DNA from: Alphaproteobacteria bacterium UBA2964
GTDB lineage: Bacteria > Pseudomonadota > Alphaproteobacteria > MPNO01 > UBA2964
NCBI GenBank assembly: GCA_002348425.1
Contig: DEBE01000087.1
Location: 1,745 to 13,337, forward strand
Length of the DNA: 11,593 nucleotides
Reading direction: 5' to 3'
A program made the translations under genes and the position numbers. Of this stretch, positions 1-6,795 are shown piece after piece. Position 1 is the first letter of the stretch, and the number at the start of each line of letters is the position of its first letter. Below the pieces are notes generated by a model, which worked only from the letters and a program-made list of their open reading frames with translations, was not told the origin of the DNA and made no database searches.

Positions 1-1281
1 TGGGATCCAGTTGAAAATGCATCTTTTATTCCATGGCTGGTGGGGACCGCTCTATTGCATTCAGCCATAGTCGTCGAAAAACGTAATGCGTTAAAAACTT
101 GGACAATCTTACTAGCAATCCTAGCATTCTCGATGTCTTTATTAGGAACCTTCCTTGTACGCTCAGGTATTTTAACTTCGGTTCATACCTTTGCTAGTGA
201 CCCAGAGCGCGGTGTTTTTATTTTATGTCTCCTAAGTTTTTTAATTGGTGGTTCATTGATACTTTATGCAATCAGATCACCCAAACTAAAAGGCGGTGGC
301 CTGTTTGCACCAATATCGCGCGAAAGTGCGCTGGTTCTTAATAACCTACTTTTAACGACTAGTGCCGCTGTAGTTCTATTGGGTACGTTATATCCTCTAA
401 TTCTTGACGCATTTGGTGGAGGCAAAGTATCTGTCGGTGCACCATTTTTTAACGCTACTTTTATTCCCTTAATAATTCCAGCAATGCTAGCCGCTGTCAT
501 AGGCGCAAAGCTAACATGGAAACGGTCTGACTTTGGATCAGTTCTCTTACGTTTAAAATTCGCCTTTTTAAGCACTATACTCGTTATCATTGCAAGCGCC
601 TGGATAGCCGGTAGTCTAGATAATATTCTCGCCGCATGCGGTTTCGGAATTTCCGCGTGGCTTATTATTGGAAGTATTACTGAAGTTGCCGAAAGAATCT
701 CTCTGTTTCAGAGTCCATTTTCAATTACTTTGAGGCGAGCTTCCGGATTACCCCGGTCAGTTTGGGGAATGGCAATTGCCCATTCCGCCCTGGGCATTAT
801 GGTCGCCGGGATTACAGCTTCCTCTGCATGGAAAATTGAAAAAATCCAGATGATGACCGCAGGCGATACAATTTCAATTGCCGGTTACAATGTGAGTTTT
901 GAGGGCACTCGGCAAGTTAGCGGCCCCAATTACAAAGCAGAACGAGGAACTTTCAAGATTTATAAGTTGGGGCAGCATATAGCTACCCTATCACCAGAAA
1001 AACGAGAATATCCCGCTGAACGCGGCCAAACTACCGAGGCTAGCATTAAAACAATGTTTACCGGCGACCTTTATATAGTACTAGGAGAAAGAGGCTCAGC
1101 ATCAGGCAAGTTTAGTGCAAACTGGAGTACTCGCATCTATTTCAATCCATTAGTCGCCTGGATATGGGGAGGTGCCATTCTAATGGCTTTTGGTGGTCTC
1201 ATTTCTCTCACAGACAGACGATACCGCATTGGAGCACCAACCGCTGCCAGACCTTTTAAAGACCTACCCGAAGGCGGATGA
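1..1281 (+). CDS. ccmF: Cytochrome c heme lyase subunit CcmF, 3' part (5' end outside window)
   Basis: Inner-membrane core of the System I heme ligation complex, which with CcmH and CcmI attaches heme to CXXCH motifs of apocytochromes at the periplasmic face. The frame is open from base 1, so the GTG at 40 is not the start. The first residues, WDPVENASFIPWL, are the end of the tryptophan-rich WWD heme-handling segment. 426 residues are visible of a family usually near 650. His20 (LLHS), His62 (TSVHTF) and His261 (AHSALG), counted from the first codon, match in context three of the four histidines known in the family as heme ligands; the fourth would lie upstream. Several hydrophobic spans and the C-terminal signature ending LTDRRYRIGAP support the call. 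The stop lies 1 bp before ccmG. Confidence 0.96.
   Translation, partial: WDPVENASFIPWLVGTALLHSAIVVEKRNALKTWTILLAILAFSMSLLGTFLVRSGILTSVHTFASDPERGVFILCLLSFLIGGSLILYAIRSPKLKGGGLFAPISRESALVLNNLLLTTSAAVVLLGTLYPLILDAFGGGKVSVGAPFFNATFIPLIIPAMLAAVIGAKLTWKRSDFGSVLLRLKFAFLSTILVIIASAWIAGSLDNILAACGFGISAWLIIGSITEVAERISLFQSPFSITLRRASGLPRSVWGMAIAHSALGIMVAGITASSAWKIEKIQMMTAGDTISIAGYNVSFEGTRQVSGPNYKAERGTFKIYKLGQHIATLSPEKREYPAERGQTTEASIKTMFTGDLYIVLGERGSASGKFSANWSTRIYFNPLVAWIWGGAILMAFGGLISLTDRRYRIGAPTAARPFKDLPEGG
1271..1277 (+). promoter_or_regulatory. Ribosome binding site fixing the ccmG start
   Basis: AAGGCGG lies 5 bases before the ATG at 1283, inside the last codons of ccmF. It supports starting ccmG at 1283 and not at the in-frame GTG at 1190, which would give a 31-residue N-terminal extension overlapping the CcmF C-terminus and hiding the membrane anchor. 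Confidence 0.7.
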
Positions 1282-1282
1282 C

Positions 1283-1834
1283 ATGAAATTCAATTTGCGT
1301 TTGAGCTACTTCTTACCAGCGATACTGCTCCTCACACTAGCCCTAATTTTCTGGGTGTATTTAGAAAAAATCAAAAGTGGGCAATCCATAAGGGATGTAC
1401 CATCAGCGATGATAGGCAAACCAGTCCCCAGTTTTAAACTTCCGGGTATTGAAGGCATTGGCGACGGCTTTAGTAGTAAAGCTTTAAAAGGAAAAACCAC
1501 CCTGGTTAATGTGTGGGCTAGCTGGTGCCAACCATGCCACTTGGAACATAAATATTTAATGAAGCTCGCTCAACAAGGGGTTTGGATTTATGGAATAAAC
1601 TATAAAGATACTCCTCAAGCAGCCAGTATATTTTTAACCAAACTTGGAAATCCATATAAATCAATTGGAGCAGATCTTACAGGAAGAGTGACTATTGATT
1701 GGGGGGTCTACGGGTATCCAGAAACCTTTATCATCGACAAAAATGGTTATATTCGATATCGGCATATAGGACCAATTATGAACGATGATTTAACCAAAAA
1801 AATAATCCCGATGATTAAGAGTTTTAACAAATGA
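1283..1834 (+). CDS. ccmG: Thiol:disulfide interchange protein CcmG (DsbE)
   Basis: Membrane-anchored periplasmic thioredoxin-like protein that keeps the apocytochrome CXXCH cysteines (directly or through CcmH) reduced before heme ligation. The 183-residue protein has an N-terminal signal anchor at about residues 9-27, then a thioredoxin fold with the active site WASWCQPC (Cys82, Cys85). Further CcmG hallmarks follow: GINYKD, LGNPY and WGVYGYPETFIID with its cis-proline before the ETF. The length is typical. The start is the ATG at 1283, because it has a good ribosome binding site and directly precedes the anchor. The gene follows ccmF by 1 bp and overlaps ccmH in an ATGA, so translation is probably coupled. 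Confidence 0.95.
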   Translation: MKFNLRLSYFLPAILLLTLALIFWVYLEKIKSGQSIRDVPSAMIGKPVPSFKLPGIEGIGDGFSSKALKGKTTLVNVWASWCQPCHLEHKYLMKLAQQGVWIYGINYKDTPQAASIFLTKLGNPYKSIGADLTGRVTIDWGVYGYPETFIIDKNGYIRYRHIGPIMNDDLTKKIIPMIKSFNK

Positions 1835-2313
1835 AAACCCAGTGTCTTATCGCCGTTTTCATAATAATATTCACCCCGATGACGGCCTCCATTGCCATTG
1901 AACCCAGTGAAATTTTTAAAAACCCTGTACTTGAGCAACGCGCGCGTAAATTAAGCCAAAGTCTGCGCTGCCTAGTGTGTCAGAATCAGTCCATAGACGA
2001 CTCCAACGCCGAACTCGCTCGCGATTTACGATTGGTTGTCCGTGAACGCCTAAGATTAGGATATACAAATGACCAAGTATTGGATTTTGTGGTTTCCCGA
2101 TACGGTGAATTCGTACTGTTGAGACCTCGTTTAAACACCCGGACCGCTCTCCTTTGGTTATCACCAATTCTAATTCTCTCTTTGGGCATTGTAGGGATCA
2201 TTATCTGGTTTCGTCGACGAAATTTAATCGAAATTAATAACTTAAACCCCGAAGAGAAGAAAAAAGTTCTCTGCCTACTCAGCAAAAACTCTAATAGTAA
2301 AAACGGTGGATGA
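1831..2313 (+). CDS. ccmH: Cytochrome c maturation protein CcmH (CycL type)
   Basis: Periplasmic, membrane-anchored thiol protein that takes part in reducing or holding the apocytochrome cysteines and works with CcmF and CcmI during heme ligation. The 160-residue protein has a signal peptide at about 1-22. It then has the family motif LRCLVCQNQSI (Cys47, Cys50) in a helical bundle with DSNAELARDLR and RYGEFVLLRPR, a transmembrane helix at about 107-126, and a short basic and polar cytoplasmic tail. The length fits the short, unfused CcmH of most proteobacteria, unlike the longer CcmH-CcmI fusion of Escherichia coli. It starts within the ccmG stop (ATGA). The LVCQNQSIDDS form of the motif resembles alphaproteobacterial homologues. 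Confidence 0.95.
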   Translation: MKTQCLIAVFIIIFTPMTASIAIEPSEIFKNPVLEQRARKLSQSLRCLVCQNQSIDDSNAELARDLRLVVRERLRLGYTNDQVLDFVVSRYGEFVLLRPRLNTRTALLWLSPILILSLGIVGIIIWFRRRNLIEINNLNPEEKKKVLCLLSKNSNSKNGG

Positions 2314-2322
2314 GGAATTCCT

Positions 2323-3234
2323 ATGTTGTGGATAATCCTCATCATTATGACAATAAGCGCTTTAGCCATCATACTTATACCTCATTTCAGAAACCCAGAA
2401 CTTGATCGTAAATCTATAGAATATGTTTCACGATTTTATCGAGGCCAGCTTCGAGAGTTAGAATCAGATATTGAACGAGGCATGATTGGTAAAGAAACAG
2501 CAAAGACAGCGCGCACAGAAATAGAAAGAAATTTACTTACGGAAAATTCTACAGAAATAATTGAAGAACAATCTGAAAAAACAATTCCAAGAAAGTCCAT
2601 TTTTGTAATTATTATATTTATTATCCCTTTCTTTTGCTTCGGACTTTATAGCATCACTGGATCACCTAACTTACCTAATCAACTATATAACGACCCCAAA
2701 GGCGCAATTAAAACTAACTCGGATAAACTAAAATCCAAGTTGGAAAAATTTGTTTCCGCGCTTAATAGCCGATTGCAGGAAAACCCAAATGACTTTCAGA
2801 GTTGGCGATTGTATGCCCGTTCTTTAAGTCTCTTAGGGCGCTATAAGGATGCAATTGGCGCTTACAACCGAGCTATTACCTTGGCTCCTCAGGGCACTAA
2901 TCTTTTCTCAGAGTTAGCAGAAGCACAAATCAATGCCGCAAATGGCACCGTTGACAAGTTTGCGCGAATAAATCTTGAAAAATCTTTAACCCTAGACCCG
3001 CTCCACCCACTTACGCACTATTATGTTGGGCTCGCCGCCAAGCAAGCGGGAAAACTTAAAGATGCCCTTAGGATTTGGTTAGAACTGCAAATAAGGATAA
3101 ATAAAAACGTCCGTTGGGGCGAAATACTTATGGAACAAGTGATCAGATTATCTAAAACGATGGGAATATCTGAAGAAACATTGGCGAGTATGCGTAAAAA
3201 CATGAAAGATAAAATTCAAAAGAAAATTAAATAG
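2323..3234 (+). CDS. ccmI: Cytochrome c biogenesis protein CcmI (CycH), TPR apocytochrome chaperone
   Basis: Inner-membrane protein that binds the C-termini of apocytochromes c through a periplasmic TPR domain and delivers them to CcmF/CcmH. The 303-residue protein has a first membrane helix at about 2-20. A cytoplasmic loop follows with the typical FYRGQLRELESDIERGMI stretch (residues 38-55), then a second membrane helix at about 92-110. The periplasmic part (about 135-290) has TPR-like helices, including WRLYARSLSLLGRYKDAIGA (161-180) and the following AITLAP, then HYYVGLAAKQAGKLKDALR (232-250). It is at the short end for the family. GAGGA at 2312-2316, overlapping the ccmH stop, gives 6-base spacing to the ATG. 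It is the last gene of the ccm operon. Confidence 0.93.
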   Translation: MLWIILIIMTISALAIILIPHFRNPELDRKSIEYVSRFYRGQLRELESDIERGMIGKETAKTARTEIERNLLTENSTEIIEEQSEKTIPRKSIFVIIIFIIPFFCFGLYSITGSPNLPNQLYNDPKGAIKTNSDKLKSKLEKFVSALNSRLQENPNDFQSWRLYARSLSLLGRYKDAIGAYNRAITLAPQGTNLFSELAEAQINAANGTVDKFARINLEKSLTLDPLHPLTHYYVGLAAKQAGKLKDALRIWLELQIRINKNVRWGEILMEQVIRLSKTMGISEETLASMRKNMKDKIQKKIK

Positions 3235-3249
3235 CTAACGCACTACCTT

Positions 3250-3274
3250 AAAAAAACTGCTCCCCCAAGAGCTA
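3250..3274 (-). terminator. Probable Rho-independent terminator of the - strand operon
   Basis: Reading the - strand, GCTC (3272-3269) and GAGC (3262-3259) form a 4-bp stem, or 5 bp with a T-G wobble, around a short G-rich loop. Two bases later comes a run of seven T (3256-3250). The hairpin overlaps the stop codon of the dioxygenase-like gene. The stem is short, so strength is uncertain, but hairpin plus T-run at the end of the operon is the expected layout. I see no comparable structure for the convergent ccm operon. Confidence 0.45.
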
Positions 3275-4210
3275 GCCACCCTGAATGTTTTTATTTAGAA
3301 GTGCCTCGCCCATGCTTTCTCCTAAGTTCCACTCTGCAAAATTTTCAGGTGTCGATGCCCATTCACGTGGCACCCAATCATCATCAACAACATCAGAGTC
3401 AAAATCATACTCTGCTGCCCCGCCACATGGATTTTTAAAATACCAAAAATAACAAGAAGAAATTGGGTGCCGGCCTGGCCCCATCATGGTGTCCCAACCC
3501 TTCCGGGTCATGTTATTTCCACCACCAAAAAATTCATGGATGGACCCGAGTTCAAATGCAAGGTGATGAAACTCTCGTTTTCCCATACCAGAATCCAGTA
3601 AAAAAACGTTGTGATGATTATTAGCATCCGCGCACCGCATAAAATAGCCGCGTCCCGGATACGAATCCGTTAATTTAAAACCTAGGTTTTGTATATAGAA
3701 GTCTTTATGCGGCTCCAGTGCATCAGTCATAAATACTATGTGTGAAATAATTAGTGGTAATGCAGAGCTATATGATTGACCCCGTCGGTTTAGCCGTTTG
3801 ATATTCCCTGGCACATTTATTTCTGCATTAGGAACAATCACTTGCTTGCATTTTGAAGGTCTGAATGCAATTCCAAATCCCCTTGGATCAAAACCATGTA
3901 GAGTTCCGTCTGCATCAATAGAAGTATTCCCTTGCTCTTTAAGTATTGTTTGCAAGGAATAAATATCGTTGAGAGAGGCCACACCAAATGTAACTTCGCG
4001 CATTGTAGCTGTCTTATTGGGCCCGACTGGAGGCGGTAAATCTGGTAAATCGTAGGGGGCTAACTCAATTTCTGCCCCATTTAAAGTCGAAAATAAGACC
4101 TGCTTTTCCTTTACGCTCTTTAATTTAAGGCCAAAATCGTTCCAAAAGTTGGTGGCAACTTCGAGATCATCAACACCATAAGTTACCCTCTCAATGCCAG
4201 TGTGATGCAT
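3272..4210 (-). CDS. Type I extradiol ring-cleavage dioxygenase-like VOC-fold protein
   Basis: Two-module vicinal-oxygen-chelate protein, 312 residues, about the size of catechol 2,3-dioxygenases. Module 1 starts at IERVTYGVDDL (6-16); module 2 starts at ISHIVFMTD (155-163). His157, His215 and Glu267 are placed like the Fe(II) triad of type I extradiol dioxygenases: spacings of 58 and 52 against, from memory, 61 and 51 in XylE. Second-sphere residues also fit: His200 (15 before His215), His248 (19 before Glu267) and Tyr257 (10 before Glu267). The predicted reaction is O2-dependent meta-cleavage of a catechol-like ring; the substrate is unknown. The start is the ATG at 4210, preceded by GAGG, not the in-frame ATG at 4261, which would add 17 poorly fitting residues. 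It ends the operon, 114 bp after the previous gene. A non-dioxygenase VOC enzyme remains possible. Confidence 0.8.
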   Translation of the reverse strand: MHHTGIERVTYGVDDLEVATNFWNDFGLKLKSVKEKQVLFSTLNGAEIELAPYDLPDLPPPVGPNKTATMREVTFGVASLNDIYSLQTILKEQGNTSIDADGTLHGFDPRGFGIAFRPSKCKQVIVPNAEINVPGNIKRLNRRGQSYSSALPLIISHIVFMTDALEPHKDFYIQNLGFKLTDSYPGRGYFMRCADANNHHNVFLLDSGMGKREFHHLAFELGSIHEFFGGGNNMTRKGWDTMMGPGRHPISSCYFWYFKNPCGGAAEYDFDSDVVDDDWVPREWASTPENFAEWNLGESMGEALLNKNIQGG

Positions 4211-4215
4211 TTTTT

Positions 4216-4219
4216 CCTC
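4216..4219 (-). promoter_or_regulatory. Ribosome binding site fixing the dioxygenase-like gene start
   Basis: GAGG on the - strand is followed by five A and then the ATG at 4210. This spacing selects the 312-residue form over the longer frame from 4261, whose extra codons run from the distal arm of the hairpin at 4254-4279 into the leader. Confidence 0.65.
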
Positions 4220-4253
4220 AGCAATCGAATTAGAAACAAAATGGTTAGTGAAA

Positions 4254-4279
4254 AGGAACAATTTTAATAAATTATTCCT
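4254..4279 (-). terminator. Intergenic hairpin, possible terminator or attenuator
   Basis: An inverted repeat of 11 bp per arm with one wobble or mismatched pair surrounds a 4-base loop. On the - strand the arms are AGGAATAATTT and AAATTGTTCCT. The second arm runs into TTTT before a C. It lies in the 114-bp gap between the amidohydrolase and dioxygenase-like genes, the largest gap in the - strand operon. It could lower read-through into the last gene or stabilise the end of the upstream message. The stem is AT-rich with a GG/CC pair near its base only, so it may be a weak terminator. No convincing -35/-10 pair was found in this gap. Confidence 0.4.
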
Positions 4280-4324
4280 AAATTTACACTCCTACGTTTA
4301 TCTCTTTTATAAATAGATTTTTAA

Positions 4325-5536
4325 TCAACATAAGTCTGGAAACATTTTTTGATCCGTATCAAATAAGTTTCCATCCTTAAAAACCTTAGATGGAATATAG
4401 GTATTAGATAGCGTAATTTCCTTCCCCTCTGAATCCGGGGTCGTATGCTCGGTAGCGCTTACTTTTAATACGGTAATATCGGCTATGCTACCTTCAGCAA
4501 GGGTACCAATTTTATCACTGGACCTAAGAAGAAGAGCAGGCGTATATGTCAAACATTTAACCGCTTCCTCTAGGGGCAACCCCAACCTGACCAACCTGTT
4601 AAAGGCCCCTGCTAGGCTGTAATCTAATCTAGAAAAATCGTGAAATGCATTAAAATCACCGTGCAGATCACTACTAATTGTATGTGGCGGATATCCTCCC
4701 TCTAACATCATCTTAGCTATTCTATATGAAAAGTTAATTCCGTATCCTACATCAAATTTTATCCCCCGGTCATATGCTATCTTCACAGACTCTGGGATTG
4801 TTTTAGAAGCACCAACAACACCATCGGGCATGTTACTGTATACATGCGCCACAATATCTCCTGGGCGCAGAAGTTTCAGTGCTTTGTCAATAACTGATCT
4901 AGGCTCAGGACGATTGACCTTACTAACGGGAAACAATTCTCCTGTATGGACGTAAATAGGTATATCGCATTTTTCTCCGGCGTTTATTGCCTGCTCGAGT
5001 ACAGCAGTATCCCAATGAGACAAACCTCCGGACTCCCCATGGGATTTTATACCACAAATCATTTCCGGATACCGGTGATAAACTTTTACAATTTCCTCTT
5101 CACGAGTCATCTGCGGGCTATGCAGGGTAGTCCCTTCCATTCCACCCATTAATGCGCCGGCAAGATTCGCTGAAACAAAGCAACGTACATCCGTAATGGC
5201 TTCATTTCGAATAAACGCTTCAAAACCTCCAACTGTCCACGGACCAGCACTACCCTGATCAACTATGGTTGTAGCGCCTGATAAAATCCCTGCCTTATCG
5301 GGGGATATACCAAAATTAGTTACCCATTCATAAACATGAACATGCAAATCAATGAAGCCTGGACAAATAATTTCATTTCTAAAATTAATTGGGTTTTGGG
5401 TATCGATTGATGAGATGATTTTGGTATCAAATAGTCCAATCTTACCATTCTTAATTCCAATGGTGGCCGGACCAAAGTAATTAGTAGCTGGATCGCATAC
5501 TTTCTGAGCGGTTATTACGGTATCAAATTCCGTCAT
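4325..5536 (-). CDS. Metal-dependent amidohydrolase (dihydroorotase/deacetylase group)
   Basis: Amidohydrolase-superfamily enzyme of 403 residues that hydrolyses an amide, cyclic imide or acyl bond at a binuclear metal centre in the cytoplasm. The sequence shows GFIDLHVHVYE (metal ligands His65 and His67), GIKSHGES with Lys164 as the likely carboxylated bridging lysine, YVHTGE (His197), AHVYS (His231) and TISSDLHGD (Asp290). This is the complete ligand set of the group containing dihydroorotase-like proteins and the deacetylase-type enzymes such as Atu3266. The C-terminal GTLAEGSIADITVL returns to the small beta domain. The start ATG overlaps the stop of the M20 gene by 4 bp and has no clear ribosome binding site, so coupled translation is likely. 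The neighbouring carbamoylase-like gene suggests a cyclic ureide or N-acyl amine substrate, but this is inference. Confidence 0.85.
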   Translation of the reverse strand: MTEFDTVITAQKVCDPATNYFGPATIGIKNGKIGLFDTKIISSIDTQNPINFRNEIICPGFIDLHVHVYEWVTNFGISPDKAGILSGATTIVDQGSAGPWTVGGFEAFIRNEAITDVRCFVSANLAGALMGGMEGTTLHSPQMTREEEIVKVYHRYPEMICGIKSHGESGGLSHWDTAVLEQAINAGEKCDIPIYVHTGELFPVSKVNRPEPRSVIDKALKLLRPGDIVAHVYSNMPDGVVGASKTIPESVKIAYDRGIKFDVGYGINFSYRIAKMMLEGGYPPHTISSDLHGDFNAFHDFSRLDYSLAGAFNRLVRLGLPLEEAVKCLTYTPALLLRSSDKIGTLAEGSIADITVLKVSATEHTTPDSEGKEITLSNTYIPSKVFKDGNLFDTDQKMFPDLC

Positions 5537-6780
5537 AATTGATTTTCTGAATTAGCGAACTCCAATAACGTAGCACACAATACCTGAGCACCTGAAAATA
5601 TATCTCTTTGGTTTGTAAATTCACTCACATTGTGACTAATGCCATTGCATGAAGGAACAAAAATCATACCGGAAGGACAAAAATAACTCATTTGTCTGGC
5701 GTCATGTCCTGCACCGGAAAATATGCGGCGACATGGGAAATTAAGTTTTTTTGCCTCATTCTCAATAGCGGCTATAACCTTTTCGTTAAAGTGAATGGTA
5801 TCCGCTTCCGCAATACACCGCACCTCAGATGAACATTGAGACACGGTTTGATCTACAAGTTTTCTGACTTGGCCTTCAGATTCCATTAGAATAGCTGTGT
5901 CTGGATGGCGCAAATCTATCGAGAATTCAACTTCGCTAGAGACGACCGATGGCACATTGGGCTCTATATTTAACATGCCCACCGTGAAACGAATGTCTTT
6001 TATCTTTGAAAAAACGTTATACAATTTCTCAATAATTCTTGACGCTTCTTCAATCGCGTCCTTTCTCAGGTGGTATGGTGTTGTACCAGCATGTGCTTCA
6101 TCACCCATAATTTTCACGCGCATACGCCTCACGCCCTGTATTCCAGTAACGGCACCGATGGGTATATCTTCACTTTCTAAAATTGGACCTTGTTCAATAT
6201 GCGCTTCTATAAAACAGTAGACCTCTCTTCCAAGAGATACCCTCTTGATAGTGGGTAAATGATCCTGAAGTTTCAGAAGCTCTTCCTCAACCGACACACC
6301 TAACTTATCCTTCACAGCTTTAATATCTGCTAATGGTTTTACCCCCACATATGCTTCCGAACCCATCATACCTGGGGCAAAACGTGAGCCTTCCTCGTTC
6401 ATCCACGCAACAATTTCAATATTTCTCTTATGAGGTATATTAGAACTAATAATTGCCCGCGCTGCCTCCAACCCCGCAACCACGCCATAAGCCCCGTCAA
6501 ACTTTCCACCAGTAGGTTGTGTATCCAAGTGGGAGCCGGTCATAACCGCAGGCAATTCCGGCTCAGAACCTTCGAGACAAAAGAAAAGATTTCCCGCCTC
6601 ATCGGCGGCGACACTTAACCCGTAGGCCTCTGCCCAGGTTATGCATAAATCACGTGCTGCAAATTCTTCGGGTGTCAGGGCTTGGCGGTTAACCCCTCCG
6701 CCTTTGATTGCTCCAATCTCAGCCAGCTCCATTAAATTCGACCAGAGTCTCTCGGTATTAATATGCTCCGCAGGAGTCAT
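5533..6780 (-). CDS. Zn-dependent M20-type amidohydrolase (N-carbamoyl-L-amino acid hydrolase/allantoate amidohydrolase family)
   Basis: Cytoplasmic dinuclear-metal hydrolase of 415 residues, the usual family length. It resembles enzymes that remove the carbamoyl group from N-carbamoyl amino acids, beta-ureidopropionate or allantoate. Visible motifs are TGSHLDTQPTGGKFDGAYGV (His84 and Asp95 as metal ligands), WMNEEGSRFAPGMMGS (Glu129/Glu130 as catalytic base and ligand), EAHIEQGP (His194), the dimerisation-domain segment GDEAHAGTTPYHLRKDA, FSGAGHDARQM (His359), and CNGISHNVSEFT (His383). All expected metal and substrate-contact motifs are present. The sequence alone cannot separate carbamoylase from ureidopropionase or allantoate substrates. 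The ATG at 6780 follows the alpha/beta hydrolase gene by 15 bp with a modest AAGAG upstream. The 3' end overlaps the downstream amidohydrolase start. Confidence 0.9.
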   Translation of the reverse strand: MTPAEHINTERLWSNLMELAEIGAIKGGGVNRQALTPEEFAARDLCITWAEAYGLSVAADEAGNLFFCLEGSEPELPAVMTGSHLDTQPTGGKFDGAYGVVAGLEAARAIISSNIPHKRNIEIVAWMNEEGSRFAPGMMGSEAYVGVKPLADIKAVKDKLGVSVEEELLKLQDHLPTIKRVSLGREVYCFIEAHIEQGPILESEDIPIGAVTGIQGVRRMRVKIMGDEAHAGTTPYHLRKDAIEEASRIIEKLYNVFSKIKDIRFTVGMLNIEPNVPSVVSSEVEFSIDLRHPDTAILMESEGQVRKLVDQTVSQCSSEVRCIAEADTIHFNEKVIAAIENEAKKLNFPCRRIFSGAGHDARQMSYFCPSGMIFVPSCNGISHNVSEFTNQRDIFSGAQVLCATLLEFANSENQL

Positions 6781-6795
6781 GTATCACTCTTAAAT

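Noticed and set aside
1190..1282. Possible N-terminal extension of CcmG from a GTG at 1190
   Set aside because: It would overlap the conserved CcmF C-terminus by about 90 bases and put 31 hydrophilic residues before a standard signal anchor; the ATG at 1283 has a good ribosome binding site.
1986..2372. Open frame on the - strand, 128 codons, opposite ccmH and the start of ccmI
   Set aside because: It lies antisense to two clearly identified genes, has no recognisable motif, and its composition is that of a shadow frame.
4211..4261. Possible 17-residue N-terminal extension of the dioxygenase-like protein
   Set aside because: The extra codons begin in the distal arm of the intergenic hairpin and do not look like the start of a VOC module; GAGG before the ATG at 4210 is a better start.
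5897..6220. Open frame on the + strand, 107 codons, inside the M20 hydrolase gene
   Set aside because: It is fully antisense to a conserved catalytic gene with no independent coding signal.
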